A DNA stretch of 64,000 nucleotides from assembly GCA_030429585.1 (NCBI GenBank), contig JAUIEU010000001.1:1359994-1423993 (forward strand), written 5' to 3'. The notes beneath the pieces were generated by a model, which saw only the letters and a list, made by a program, of their open reading frames with translations, did not search any database and was not told the DNA's origin. Below, one piece after another: positions 38,410 to 47,963 of the stretch. The stretch's first letter is position 1; every line of letters starts with the position of its first letter. This DNA is from a bacterium (GTDB lineage: Bacteria > Cyanobacteriota > Vampirovibrionia > Vampirovibrionales > Vampirovibrionaceae). The position numbers and the translations under genes are program-made.

Positions 38410-38931
38410 TTACGTCACGCTAGGGGCCAGGCCATGGGTGCGGCGCCATTCGTCAGCGTCTTCGCCCTTCAGGGTTAGGTCGTATTTATCCAGCACCAAG
38501 GCTTCACGGCTGTAATCCGCTAATTCAAAGTCTGGTAGCATTTTAATACAATCTACCGGGCAAACCTCTGTACAGTTGCCGCAAAAAATACAACGGCCCA
38601 TATCAATGGTGAACTGATCAATCACCGGCTTTTTATCACCATCGCGGTGCATTTCAATCTGAATCAAGTCATCGCACGGGCAAACACGCGCACAAGCCTT
38701 ACAGCCAATGCACAAATCCGTACCATCGCTTTTCGTCAGCAAGCACAGGCGGCCATGGAAACGAACGCTTAAATCCGGCAATACTTCTGGATACTCCAGG
38801 GTAACAGCTTCGCGGCCTACGTGAGACAGCACTGTTTTTAAACCGCGGCCAATTTCCAGCAGGCCACTCAGTACCCGATTGTCATCAGCAGGTGCTTCGA
38901 TATGTTGGGATTTAGAAGGTTCATTCGTCAT
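38410..38931 (-). CDS. nuoI: NADH-quinone oxidoreductase subunit I
   Basis: The 8Fe ferredoxin-like subunit of complex I. Two 4Fe-4S motifs are present: CIGCKACARVCPCDD and CIFCGNCTEVCPVDC, giving clusters N6a and N6b. The N-terminal amphipathic region is longer than usual. ATG 38931 is preferred over TTG 38940. Since nuoE/F/G are absent, NuoI together with NuoB carries the only iron-sulfur chain to the quinone site in this operon, as in cyanobacterial NDH-1 where ferredoxin docks near NdhI. Confidence 0.95.
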   Translation of the reverse strand: MTNEPSKSQHIEAPADDNRVLSGLLEIGRGLKTVLSHVGREAVTLEYPEVLPDLSVRFHGRLCLLTKSDGTDLCIGCKACARVCPCDDLIQIEMHRDGDKKPVIDQFTIDMGRCIFCGNCTEVCPVDCIKMLPDFELADYSREALVLDKYDLTLKGEDADEWRRTHGLAPSVT

Positions 38932-38967
38932 AAGAATCAAAGACTATCCAGAATCAAAAGGAGGACA

Positions 38968-40341
38968 CTAAGCAGAGGGCGCTGCAAAACGCTTACGGGT
39001 TTTGGCATTTAGCTGGCGGCTCATCAGCATGCAAAACACACCCACGCCACCAAACACAATCACAGCCCACACAATTAAGAAGGGTATATGAGTCGTAATA
39101 CTATTAAATAAGGTATCCAGCGAATTGTTTGGGTAAGCCCAAAAGCGCTGCACACCCACCGCAAACAAATTAATCAGCGATAGAGGAATCAAAAACTTCC
39201 AGCTAAAGCCCATCAACTGGTCTGGCTTTAAGCGAGGCAAGGTACCGCGCAACCACATTGCAAAGAAGATAAAGGTGTAAATTTTCAACACCATCCAGCT
39301 AATTTTTTCTAGCTGATCCAACAGCCAGGATAGGTTAGGTACATGCAAGGTTTGCTGCAGCCAAACGCCCAGCGGCATCATTTCACCATCCATCGGAATC
39401 ATCGGCGTACTAATCAGGGTGGCTTCCATCGTACCGCCCCAAGGAAGAGCTACACCCGCCAGCAACGAGTTATACCCACCAAAGAAAAACACCACCGTGA
39501 GTGCGCACATCACAAACAAGGCGGCATACTCGGCCAAAAAGAACATGGCAAATTTCATACCGCTGTATTCCGTGTTGTAACCACTTACCAACTCGCTTTC
39601 CGCCTCCGGCAAATCAAAGGGGATGCGGTTTACTTCTGCAATGGACGAGATGAGGAATACGATAAACGCGAGCGGCGTAATGTAGAACCAGTACCAGCTT
39701 AAGGGGCCTAAGGGGCCGCGCTGGGCTTCTACAATATCCAGCAAATTCATAGAACCCGCAAACAGCACCACGGCCAACACCGCCAGCACCAAGGGGATTT
39801 CATAACTAATGGCCTGGGCAGCACTCCGCATACCCCCAAGCAAGGAGTATTTATTGTTACTGGCCCAACCAGCCAGCACCATGCCAATAACGGAAATTGA
39901 CGACAGGGCAAACACCAGCAAGGCGCCTACCGGCAACGCCACACCAAACAAAAAGTCGGTAAAAGGCACAAAGGCAAACAATACAAACACCGGAAAGATA
40001 AAAATAGCCGGGGCCAGGGTGAACAGAAACTTATCCTGCTGGGGCGTCATCACATCTTCTTTAAAGAGGAGTTTAACACCATCTGCCAAGGTTTGAAGCA
40101 AGCCAAACGGCCCAACCCGGTTAGGGCCCTTACGCTGGGTAACCCACGCCAGCACCTTACGCTCCATCAACACCATAAACACAACAGCAGCCTTGGCCAC
40201 CACTGCAATTAAGGTAAACAAAGTAACGCCCCAGGCCAGCACCAACAATACCTGAACGCCCGGATCGGCCACATTAAAGCCCAGTTGGGCATGTAGCCAA
40301 ACAAACCAGTTTGGAAGGTTATACGGATTCATTAGGGACAA
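38968..40341 (-). CDS. nuoH: NADH-quinone oxidoreductase subunit H
   Basis: The membrane subunit that forms the quinone cavity entry. Conserved parts: MERKVLAWVTQRKGPNRVGP, GLLQTLADGVKLLFKED, GMRSAAQAISYEIPLVL, and AEVNRIPFDLPEAESELVSGYNTEYSG in adjoining pieces with the quinone-site acids. At 457 residues it is longer than the typical 330-370; a long loop of about 50 residues follows FFFGGYNS (GVALPWGG to LHVPNLSWLL) before KIYTFIFFAMWLRGTLPRLKPDQLM, and a basic C-terminal tail follows the last helix. Confidence 0.95.
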   Translation of the reverse strand: MSLMNPYNLPNWFVWLHAQLGFNVADPGVQVLLVLAWGVTLFTLIAVVAKAAVVFMVLMERKVLAWVTQRKGPNRVGPFGLLQTLADGVKLLFKEDVMTPQQDKFLFTLAPAIFIFPVFVLFAFVPFTDFLFGVALPVGALLVFALSSISVIGMVLAGWASNNKYSLLGGMRSAAQAISYEIPLVLAVLAVVLFAGSMNLLDIVEAQRGPLGPLSWYWFYITPLAFIVFLISSIAEVNRIPFDLPEAESELVSGYNTEYSGMKFAMFFLAEYAALFVMCALTVVFFFGGYNSLLAGVALPWGGTMEATLISTPMIPMDGEMMPLGVWLQQTLHVPNLSWLLDQLEKISWMVLKIYTFIFFAMWLRGTLPRLKPDQLMGFSWKFLIPLSLINLFAVGVQRFWAYPNNSLDTLFNSITTHIPFLIVWAVIVFGGVGVFCMLMSRQLNAKTRKRFAAPSA

Positions 40342-40397
40342 CGGGCTCCAGAATAGTTACGCTAAACACAAGAAAAAAAGACAACAAACCAACCGAA

Positions 40398-41750
40398 TCA
40401 ACGGTCAACTTCCGGCAAAATAATATCCAGGCTACCAAAAATAGCCATCAAATCAGGGTACAAGTTACCAATCATCATGCTGGGCAAAATAGTAAGGTTG
40501 GAAAACGACGCCCCACGCCACTTAACACGATACGCCTTGGGGGTACCATCACTCACCAAGTAGCAGCCCAACATACCACGCGGCGATTCCACCATAGAGA
40601 AGGCCTCGCCTGCCGGGGGCTTAAATACCATTAAGTTTACTTTTTGGCCCGTCGTACGATAATCAAAGGGTAATTCAGGGGCTTTTTCTGCCATTTTGGC
40701 CACGTCAGCCGCATTAGGCGCTTCTTCATTTTTCTTCGCCACCGTCACGCGTTTTTTAGCCGCAGCAATCTCTTCTGCCACTTTGGCATGCTCTTTTTCC
40801 AGCTTGCGCAGCTCGGCACTATCGCCACCCGGCATATTATCCAACAGCTGGTGCACAATGCGGATAGATTCACGCATTTCTGCCATGCGCACTTTATAGC
40901 GGGCATACACATCGCCTTCCGTGGCAGTCGGCACATCAAATTCAACTTCATTATAGCAAGAGTAGGGATTGGTTTTACGCATATCCTGCGCTACACCACA
41001 GGCGCGCATACTGGGGCCCGTAACGCCATAATCCAGCAAATCCTGGTAGCTGGTAACGCCAACACCAATACACCGATCCATCACAATCGGATTTTTATTG
41101 GCAATGGCTTCGTATTCATCAAAGCGGAAGGGTAGCTCGTTAATCACCTTGCGCACATCATCCAGCCACCCAGGAGGCGCATCGGCATTCACCCCACCAA
41201 AACGGAAGTAGTTATACATCATCCGCGCGCCGGTAATATCTTCAAACAACTTAAAGATGGCCTCACGTTCGCGGAAGGCATAGAAAAACGGGCTGGTGGC
41301 GCCCAAATCTAGCAAAAAGGTACCAAACCACAGCAAGTGAGAGGTAATGCGGTTTAGCTCCATGCAAATCATGCGGATATATTCTACCCGCTTCGGCACT
41401 TTTAAATCCGCCAAGGCCTCAATCGCCGTCACATACACGTAGTGATCATAAAACGACGACAGGTACTCAACCCGGTCAATGGTAGGCTGGTACTGAAAGT
41501 ACGACCGGCCTTCTGCCATTTTTTCTTTGCTACGGTGCAGGTAGCCAATCACCGGCTCCATGTCTTTCACAATTTCGCCATTAATGGTGGTTACCAACCG
41601 CAATACACCGTGGGTACTAGGGTGCTGGGGGCCAATATTAACCACCATATCTTGCGTATTCAGGCCATGCTCTACCGTCACACCTTGAAGGTCGGAAAAG
41701 CCAGGCTTGTCGCGCAAGCTTAGTTCTGGGGCTGGGGAAGCAGTGGTCAT
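40398..41750 (-). CDS. nuoD: NADH-quinone oxidoreductase subunit D with coiled-coil insertion
   Basis: The 49-kDa-type subunit forming the quinone pocket with NuoB. Conserved parts: NIGPQHPSTHGVLRL (quinone His), EPVIGYLHRSKEKMAEGR, ELNRITSHLLW, and the C-terminal MVESPRGMLGCYLVSDG and GSLDIILPEVDR. Between LLDNMPGG (about residue 300) and KPPAGEAFSMVESPRG lies an insertion of about 50-60 residues rich in Lys, Glu and Ala (LEKEHAKVAEEIAAAKKRV), predicted helical and coiled-coil-like, that ordinary NuoD and NdhH lack. Reading frame is intact on both sides. Confidence 0.95.
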   Translation of the reverse strand: MTTASPAPELSLRDKPGFSDLQGVTVEHGLNTQDMVVNIGPQHPSTHGVLRLVTTINGEIVKDMEPVIGYLHRSKEKMAEGRSYFQYQPTIDRVEYLSSFYDHYVYVTAIEALADLKVPKRVEYIRMICMELNRITSHLLWFGTFLLDLGATSPFFYAFREREAIFKLFEDITGARMMYNYFRFGGVNADAPPGWLDDVRKVINELPFRFDEYEAIANKNPIVMDRCIGVGVTSYQDLLDYGVTGPSMRACGVAQDMRKTNPYSCYNEVEFDVPTATEGDVYARYKVRMAEMRESIRIVHQLLDNMPGGDSAELRKLEKEHAKVAEEIAAAKKRVTVAKKNEEAPNAADVAKMAEKAPELPFDYRTTGQKVNLMVFKPPAGEAFSMVESPRGMLGCYLVSDGTPKAYRVKWRGASFSNLTILPSMMIGNLYPDLMAIFGSLDIILPEVDR

Positions 41751-41791
41751 TTTAAAATCTCAGTAACAGGGTTAAATCAGCAGGGTAATTT

Positions 41792-42316
41792 CTATCGACG
41801 GTTCCACACCAAGCGCGGGTCTTCTTCTTTGTAATCCTTGCGCAGTGGGTGGCCAATCCAGTCAATCGGCATCAAAATACGACGCAAATCTGGGTGACCT
41901 TCGTAATGGATACCCATCAAATCGTAGCTTTCGCGCTCGTGCCAGTCTGCCGCAGGCCATATAGGCACCAAACTTGGCACCGTATCATCGCCACCCGCAT
42001 CGGTTTTTAGGGTTACGGTTTGATACGTTTTAGTGGAATACAAATGGGTTACCGACTGGCGATATTCTTTATAATCCATGCCACTAACAGACAGCAGCAA
42101 GTCAAAGCCATCATCACGCAGGGCTTTGGCAACGCCCAACAAGTCGGCGCAGGCCACACCCAAGGTTTCGTTCCCCACGGCATCATCACCAAGGGCTTCT
42201 AGGGTTAAACCTTTATCGGCCAATGCCTTGCCTAACGGGCCATGTTGAATTGGCTCGGGGGCGTCGTCAGCAGGCGTTTTATCTGCTTTATTAGCTGGTG
42301 GGGATGCGTCGCTCAT
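41792..42316 (-). CDS. nuoC: NADH-quinone oxidoreductase subunit C
   Basis: The 30-kDa-type hydrophilic subunit of complex I, 174 residues. The signature stretch [30 protein letters not shown], in adjoining pieces, is followed by [23 protein letters not shown]. The N-terminus has a polar charged extension ([17 protein letters not shown]). It overlaps the end of nuoB by 26 bases, suggesting coupled translation. It is separate from nuoD rather than fused. Confidence 0.95.
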   Translation of the reverse strand: MSDASPPANKADKTPADDAPEPIQHGPLGKALADKGLTLEALGDDAVGNETLGVACADLLGVAKALRDDGFDLLLSVSGMDYKEYRQSVTHLYSTKTYQTVTLKTDAGGDDTVPSLVPIWPAADWHERESYDLMGIHYEGHPDLRRILMPIDWIGHPLRKDYKEEDPRLVWNRR

Positions 42317-43055
42317 GGCGGAATTTATTATTTCCTCTAACCAAACGGCCCTGGGATTTTAAGGTATCCAGGTTATACCCTTCTTTTTGTACGCCCCAGC
42401 GCACTTTTTCTTCCATGCCATCGCGGGGCAATAACACTTCGCCTTCGCCAAACACCACGTATGGCTCGTGGGTTTTAGCCAAATCGCGGCGGCCGGCAAT
42501 CGATTCCATGCGGATTTTTTTCTGTAGCTGAATGAGTGCATCCAACAACGCTTCTGGCCGAGGGGGGCAACCCGGCACATACACATCCACCGGCACTAGG
42601 CGGTCTACACCACGCACTACCGAATAGCTGTCATTTTCGTACATACCACCGGTTACCGTGCAGGCACCCATGGCAATCACATACTTAGGCTCTGGCATTT
42701 GCTCGTACAAGCGCACCAAGGCAGGCGCCATTTTATGGGTAATGGTACCGGCGGTAATCATCAAATCCGATTGTCGAGGCGTGGCACGAAATACTTCCGA
42801 GCCAAAACGGCTAATATCGTAGTTAGAGGCCGACGAGGACATCATTTCAATACCGCAGCACGAGGTGGCAAACACCATAGGCCACACCGAGTTAGAGCGT
42901 GCCCAGTTATACACCGCATCAATGGTGGTGGTTAGCACCCCGGCGCTCTCTAGCAGGTTTTGCAACGAGGTAAACACCGTATTCTGCTGAGCATCCGCCG
43001 CATCCAAGGATGGGTTGAAGGCATTTGATTCAATGTTAGGGGCTTCTGTCGCCAT
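42291..43055 (-). CDS. nuoB: NADH-quinone oxidoreductase subunit B
   Basis: The PSST subunit that holds cluster N2, the last iron-sulfur centre before quinone. Cluster ligands are Cys66 and Cys67 (ATSCCGIEM), Cys132 (MGACTVTGG) and Cys163 ([10 protein letters not shown]). The C-terminus is extended by about 70 residues past the core. ATG 43055 is preferred; an in-frame TTG at 43079 adds eight residues. It follows nuoA by about 35 bases. Confidence 0.95.
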   Translation of the reverse strand: MATEAPNIESNAFNPSLDAADAQQNTVFTSLQNLLESAGVLTTTIDAVYNWARSNSVWPMVFATSCCGIEMMSSSASNYDISRFGSEVFRATPRQSDLMITAGTITHKMAPALVRLYEQMPEPKYVIAMGACTVTGGMYENDSYSVVRGVDRLVPVDVYVPGCPPRPEALLDALIQLQKKIRMESIAGRRDLAKTHEPYVVFGEGEVLLPRDGMEEKVRWGVQKEGYNLDTLKSQGRLVRGNNKFRHERRIPTS

Positions 43056-43091
43056 AATCCGGGTTACCGTCCTACACAAATTGCCAAGGGG

Positions 43092-43478
43092 CTACTGCCA
43101 ACGCAGCGCACCCTTGCGCCAGGCATAAATCACACCCAGCAACAAAATATCAACAAACAGGTACATAATCACCAAGCCACGCAGGCCCAGGTCTTCGTAA
43201 CTTACCGCCCACGGGAATAAAAAAGCTGTCTCTATATCAAACAGAATAAACAGCAGGGCATACAGGTAAAATTTAACGTCAAACTGAATATGGGCATCAC
43301 CAAAGGTGGGCATACCACTTTCATACGTGGTGTATTTAGTGGCCGTTGGGTTTTTAAATTGCACAATTTGGGCAATGGTCATCAGCAAAAAAGGTAAGGC
43401 AATGCCACCAATCAGCAGTACAAACAACACCGGGTAGCCAGTTAGGTGGAAATGGGTTTGGGCTGCCATAGGCAACAT
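43092..43478 (-). CDS. nuoA: NADH-quinone oxidoreductase subunit A
   Basis: A three-helix membrane subunit of complex I and the first gene of the operon. The conserved loop TKYTTYESGMPTFGDAHIQFDVKFYLYALLFILFD (in adjoining pieces) has the Glu and Asp of the quinone channel region. ATG 43478 gives 129 residues, close to the family norm; 43469 is an alternative, and the frame is open up to 43559, which would add an unlikely 27-residue Cys-rich leader. A promoter lies about 95 bases upstream. Confidence 0.92.
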   Translation of the reverse strand: MLPMAAQTHFHLTGYPVLFVLLIGGIALPFLLMTIAQIVQFKNPTATKYTTYESGMPTFGDAHIQFDVKFYLYALLFILFDIETAFLFPWAVSYEDLGLRGLVIMYLFVDILLLGVIYAWRKGALRWQ

Positions 43479-43578
43479 GGGCGGTACACCAAAAAATTGA
43501 CACAGACATGAAAAGCAAAAGGGCAGCCAGGCAAATTGAGTATGCACAAGGGCCAACAATGCGGTAATCTATGGCTAT

Positions 43579-43607
43579 ATTTAACCGGAAAGGGCCAAAA
43601 GGGTCAA
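43579..43607 (-). promoter_or_regulatory. Promoter of the nuo operon
   Basis: On the minus strand TTGACC (43607-43602) and TTAAAT (43584-43579) are separated by exactly 17 bases, predicting a start near 43572. It precedes nuoA with a leader of about 95 bases and lies in the short region shared with the divergent TPR gene. Confidence 0.6.
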
Positions 43608-43618
43608 CGCATACCGCC

Positions 43619-45604
43619 ATGCCAATATCGCCACACCACCTATCAACGCCTCGTTACACCGTTTTTTTATCAAAGGCAGCTTTATATAGCGCCCTGCTTA
43701 GCGCCACCTTAGGGATGCTATGGGCCACAAGCCAACCCCCAGCCCTAGCCCAACAAACCATTACCCCCGCCCCCTTTTTTCAGCCCAAAAGGCCGCTACA
43801 TTATGCTGGGCAGGGCACTACACCGACAATTCACCCCTTAATACAGCAGGCCCAAGGGTTAATACAACAGGGCAACTGGCACAGCGCCCAAGCCTTATTA
43901 AACACCGCCGTTGGTAACCCTTATGCCGCCGGGCTAAACACAACCAGCACCATGGCGGCCCACCAATTGCTTGCCCATATTGCCAACAACCAACACGATA
44001 TTAACACTGCCCGCCGCCATTTAGACCAAGCCCTGGCCCTAAACCCAAACGATATTTGGACCATTACCGAGCTGGCCTATACCTTTGCCCAACAAAGCGA
44101 TAACGATTTTGTTAGCGGGCACCCCACCGCCAACCAACGTGCCGAAGAATATTTTGCCCAAGCCCGCACCCTGGCCCAACAACATAACCATCCCCTGCCC
44201 AAAAACTATTACTTGCGCCAGGCCCAATGGGCCAACCACCGGCAAGATGACGCTGCCGCCCGCCACTGGCTAAGTGAACTAGAAAACGCCCCCAACACAG
44301 CCGTTTCTCCTGTTGATATTAGCAACGACCACACCTTGGCTTGGCTTCGGCTTACCCTACAATCGCCCCGAACCACCCCTAGCCAGCTAACCCAGCAAGT
44401 GTACCCCTTATTGCTCCACACCGTGGACTTACACCCAAAACAGCCCGAATCCTTGGACTTGCTGGCCCGCTATTTTGCCCGCAACAACCAGCCTGGCAAG
44501 GCCTTGGAATATGCCCTACTGGCCCAACAACAAAGCGATACCCCCAACCCAGAAAATTTATTCTTCCTCGCCCAGCAATACCAACGCATTGGCGATAGTG
44601 TGAACGCCCTGCGCGCCTACGAGCAAGTGGTGGCCATTGCCCCCCACCACGAACCCACCCTAATTGCCTTAGGCGAACTTAGCATTGGCAGCGGCAATAT
44701 AGCAGGCAGCCAAGCCTACTACCAAACCGCCATTGCCCAAAACCCAACCATATTAGAAAACCTGCTAAACGAAGCCCATACCGCCCTTCGGCAAGAAAAC
44801 ACCCACGCCGCCCATCAGCAATACCTAAAAATTATCCAACTAAGTAACCGTTACCCCACCATGCAGGCCCAAGCCCTCCACGGGTTAGCCAACACGGTGG
44901 TGATGGATGCCTACTATCAGCAAGGCACCCAGCCTATCCCAGCAGAGGTACGCCGTTTATACCAGCAACAGGCCCACCAAGCACCGTTACTCACCAACGA
45001 TGCCATTAAGCTCGATTGGTTAGCCCAGGGCGGAGGCCCACCACAAGGGCCCATACTGGCCGCCCTGCAACAACAAGCCCACCACCCTAGCCCTATTATC
45101 GCTGGCGAAGCCCAATACCTGCTGCGCCAATACCCCACCGCCAACGATACGCTGGACGCCGCCGATGGCGAAACCGCCCGCGGGTACCTAGCCTTAGGTG
45201 ACCGATTGTTAGCCCTACACGCGCTAACCGCCGCCAGTGTTATGTACCAGCGCGGATATGAATTAGAACCACTACCAGAGCTGGCCGAAGGGCAAACCAT
45301 TATTCAGGATAAACGACACCTAGCCGAGCAACGCGTGGAAGAAGGCAACCGAGCCTACCAAAACAGTCAATACCAGCAGGCCATTAATCATTATAGCGAT
45401 GCCCGCACCCTATACCCCGATTGGGATGTGGCCTACTTGCGGCTTGGCGATGCCTACACCGCCGCCAAACAGCCCAACCAAGCCTTTGTGGCCTACCGCA
45501 CCGCCGTGCAACTTAACCCAGCTTATTTAAGCGGCAAACGCTTCGCCAAGGCCTACCAAAAGCTAGAAAAAAAATACATGAAGGCCCAGGCCAAGCAACC
45601 CTAG
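43619..45604 (+). CDS. Exported TPR-repeat protein
   Basis: About 660 residues with a signal peptide (ALYSALLSATLGMLWATSQPPALA, in adjoining pieces) followed by TPR units. Repeats can be read at about residues 70-130 (HSAQALLNTAVGNP, ARRHLDQALALNPNDIW), 290-330 (GKALEYALLAQQ; NALRAYEQVVAIAPHHEPTL) and 580-645 (YQQAINHYSDARTLYPDWD; QAFVAYRTAVQLNPAY), with less regular helical repeats between. TPRs scaffold protein complexes, here in the periplasm or at the envelope. ATG 43619 is preferred because ATG 43571 falls in the nuo promoter. The partner is unknown. It is convergent with motB. Confidence 0.8.
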   Translation: MPISPHHLSTPRYTVFLSKAALYSALLSATLGMLWATSQPPALAQQTITPAPFFQPKRPLHYAGQGTTPTIHPLIQQAQGLIQQGNWHSAQALLNTAVGNPYAAGLNTTSTMAAHQLLAHIANNQHDINTARRHLDQALALNPNDIWTITELAYTFAQQSDNDFVSGHPTANQRAEEYFAQARTLAQQHNHPLPKNYYLRQAQWANHRQDDAAARHWLSELENAPNTAVSPVDISNDHTLAWLRLTLQSPRTTPSQLTQQVYPLLLHTVDLHPKQPESLDLLARYFARNNQPGKALEYALLAQQQSDTPNPENLFFLAQQYQRIGDSVNALRAYEQVVAIAPHHEPTLIALGELSIGSGNIAGSQAYYQTAIAQNPTILENLLNEAHTALRQENTHAAHQQYLKIIQLSNRYPTMQAQALHGLANTVVMDAYYQQGTQPIPAEVRRLYQQQAHQAPLLTNDAIKLDWLAQGGGPPQGPILAALQQQAHHPSPIIAGEAQYLLRQYPTANDTLDAADGETARGYLALGDRLLALHALTAASVMYQRGYELEPLPELAEGQTIIQDKRHLAEQRVEEGNRAYQNSQYQQAINHYSDARTLYPDWDVAYLRLGDAYTAAKQPNQAFVAYRTAVQLNPAYLSGKRFAKAYQKLEKKYMKAQAKQP

Positions 45605-45607
45605 CGC

Positions 45608-46969
45608 CTAATGGTGGCCGCTATGCTTGGTTACAATAGGCTTAATAAAATCGTGGCCGCTTTTTGCAACAGGGGTAACCGGTACCACCTGCTGGGTTTC
45701 CTCACCTGTACTCGCATCCGTACGCTGCAAAATAACCTTTACCGGGCCGCTTTTAGGCTTAATCGTCGTGGCACTCTTCACCACCGGTAAGCCATGACTT
45801 TTATGGTGGCTATCTGGCGAAAACTGCCCCGAAGGCCCCTGATTATGGGTAACATCGCCAGGCATCTCTGATGAATGGCTACTAACGGGGGTAATCACAA
45901 TTTGGTTAGGCGTTTTAGCCGCCGCTTGGCGAGGCGGTGTTGGGGTAGTGGGTTTCGTCGGCTTATCCTTAGGGTCGGTGTACAGCAAAAACTCAATCCG
46001 GCGATTATTCGCACGGCCCTTGGCCGTTTTGTTGGTATCCACCGGGCGGGTGGCGGCATACCCAGCCGCAGACATGTGGTCACGATCAAATTTTTCTTGC
46101 TGAACTAAATAGCGCACTACGGCACTGGCCCGCGCCGTGCTTAGCTCCCAATTAGAGGGGAATTGCACCGAATGGATTTTCTCACTATCCGTATGGCCTT
46201 CCACCTGAATAAGGTAGTTTTTAGATTTATCTTTTAAGGATTCTGCTAGCGTATGTAACGCTTTTTTAGCTTCTGGCCGCAACACGGCGGTGCCACTAGC
46301 AAACAACAACTGGCTGTTTAGCCGAATGCGCGCCCCTTGGGGGTCATTCATTACCTCTAAACTGGTTTTTTTAGCCGCCTTAGCATCCACCGCTAAGCTA
46401 TTGCCACCGGTGCCTTCGCCTTGGCCGTTGCCTTTACCACCACCAGCACCGCCTTTGCCAGCACCTTTTCCTTGCCCTTGGCCAGCACCAGAACCTGCTG
46501 CCTTAGCGTTAGCCGCCTGCTGGGCGTTTAATTCGGCCTCCATTTGGGCCCGCATATTATGCTCAATATCATCCAAGGCTTGCTGAAAGTACGCAACCAA
46601 CTGCTTCAGGCCTTCTTCACCTTCCAGCTCTTCGTTGCCGCCTTCCACCCCCCTGCTGGGGGTTAGCTGTTTAAAATCGCCCATCACCCCATCGCCATCG
46701 GCGCCTTTTTCTGGCGAGGCAGGGTTGGTGGTTTCTGCCGGGGGAGAGTTGCCCTGCAAAATAGATTTAATACCCGCCATTAAGCTTTGGCTTTGGAAGC
46801 CGGTGCGGATTTGTTCTAGGACTTCTTCCTCTTTAACCTTATCCAGCTTGGCTTGGGTAATAGCAAACAGGGCGGTAAAGGTGGCAAACAACAGGGTCAT
46901 AAAATCCGCATACGAAACGACCCAGCGTTCCAGGTTTTCGTGTTCGGGATGTCCCTTTTTGGGTGCCAT
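45608..46969 (-). CDS. motB: Flagellar stator protein MotB with long linker and tail
   Basis: MotB anchors the stator to peptidoglycan. The single membrane helix carries the proton-binding Asp22 in WVVSYADFMTLLFATF. A long polar linker follows (about residues 55-200) with acidic stretches and a Gly/Lys/Gln repeat region (GAGQGQGKGAGKGGAGGG). The OmpA-type peptidoglycan domain lies at about 205-325 (FASGTAVLRPEAKKAL, VEGHTDSEKIHS, LSTARASAVVRYLV, GRANNRRIEFLL). A Thr/Pro/His-rich tail of about 125 residues completes the protein; both linker and tail are longer than in typical MotB. motA lies 49 bases upstream. Confidence 0.92.
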   Translation of the reverse strand: MAPKKGHPEHENLERWVVSYADFMTLLFATFTALFAITQAKLDKVKEEEVLEQIRTGFQSQSLMAGIKSILQGNSPPAETTNPASPEKGADGDGVMGDFKQLTPSRGVEGGNEELEGEEGLKQLVAYFQQALDDIEHNMRAQMEAELNAQQAANAKAAGSGAGQGQGKGAGKGGAGGGKGNGQGEGTGGNSLAVDAKAAKKTSLEVMNDPQGARIRLNSQLLFASGTAVLRPEAKKALHTLAESLKDKSKNYLIQVEGHTDSEKIHSVQFPSNWELSTARASAVVRYLVQQEKFDRDHMSAAGYAATRPVDTNKTAKGRANNRRIEFLLYTDPKDKPTKPTTPTPPRQAAAKTPNQIVITPVSSHSSEMPGDVTHNQGPSGQFSPDSHHKSHGLPVVKSATTIKPKSGPVKVILQRTDASTGEETQQVVPVTPVAKSGHDFIKPIVTKHSGHH

Positions 46970-47018
46970 AACAAGTTACGTTCTTTGTTTGTCTGCCATT
47001 CAAAATAGGTAAGAGGGA

Positions 47019-47789
47019 TTACATTTCTTCTAGTTTTGCCGCATCCCCTGGCGACATAAATACTTTGAGCTTTTCTTTAATAAAGTTAGGGCTTTCGCCA
47101 GCCTGGATGGATAGAATCGCTTCAATCATCATTTCTCTAGCCACCACAGAAGCTTTCCCCTTAAACTTAATTTTTCCCGCCAATGGTAGGGCAATTAGGT
47201 TAGCCGCCCCTACCCCGTATACCGTGGCCACAAAGGCTACCGCAATACCGCCCCCCAGCTTGGAAGGGTCGTTTAGGTTACCCATAACGTGGATAAGGCC
47301 CAGTACCGCCCCAATAATCCCAACACAAGGGGCCAGGGCGCCAAAATCTTCGCCTACTTTGGCACTGTGGGTAATTTCTTCTTGGAACATGTGGAGTTCC
47401 GTCTCCAGCAAATCTCGCAATAAATTAGGGTCCGTCCCGTCTGTCATTAGCTCCATGCCTTTGCGCATAAAGGGGCTAGCAATATCTTTAATATCATTTT
47501 GAAGAGCTAAAATGCCTTCTTTACGGGCTTTATTGGCCATCGTCATTAAGGATTTTGCCGCTTCTAAGGAGTTTTCTTGGTTACCGAGAAAGCACTTAAT
47601 CGACCATTGGCCAAAGTGAACAATCTCATCCGCCCGGTGGCACAACAGTACCGCCCCAACCGTGCCCACAATTACAATCAGAAAGGCCGTCGGTTGAATC
47701 AGCGCATCCGGCTCTAGGCCCTCTAATACAGCGCCAATCAGTACCGCGCCAATGGCCAGTGCCAAACCAAGAATTGAGGTAATATCCAC
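47019..47789 (-). CDS. motA: Flagellar stator protein MotA
   Basis: The ion-channel partner of MotB, 256 residues with four membrane helices. Landmarks: ALAIGAVLIGAVLEG in helix 1, the cytoplasmic region with RKEGILALQNDIKD, FMRKGMELMTDGTDPN and LLETELHMFQEE, then AKVGEDFGALAPCVGIIGAVLGLIHVM with the conserved Pro in helix 3, and AVAFVATVYGVGAANLIALPLAGK in helix 4. The pair looks proton-driven. It is placed away from other flagellar structure genes. Confidence 0.95.
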   Translation of the reverse strand: MDITSILGLALAIGAVLIGAVLEGLEPDALIQPTAFLIVIVGTVGAVLLCHRADEIVHFGQWSIKCFLGNQENSLEAAKSLMTMANKARKEGILALQNDIKDIASPFMRKGMELMTDGTDPNLLRDLLETELHMFQEEITHSAKVGEDFGALAPCVGIIGAVLGLIHVMGNLNDPSKLGGGIAVAFVATVYGVGAANLIALPLAGKIKFKGKASVVAREMMIEAILSIQAGESPNFIKEKLKVFMSPGDAAKLEEM

Positions 47790-47963
47790 AGTAATAAACC
47801 CTTAATTAGCTATTTTTATACGGCTTTGTTTAGGGCGCCTTGGCTACCACCATGGCAAACCCCTAACAACACACCGTTATACATGCTAAGCATCTAAAAA
47901 CAGCTCGTTAATCGCATCGACCCTTATTATAAGGATTAGCGCCTGTGGTGGTTGGGCTAGCGG
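47790..47963. other. Gap between RecQ-like gene end and motA start
   Basis: This 174-base gap lies between the minus-strand RecQ-like gene's 3' end and motA's start codon. It has a TGTATAAC (extended -10-like) on the minus strand and a palindrome CCTTAT-T-ATAAGG at 47922-47934. A motA promoter here is plausible. No small gene is seen. Confidence 0.35.
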
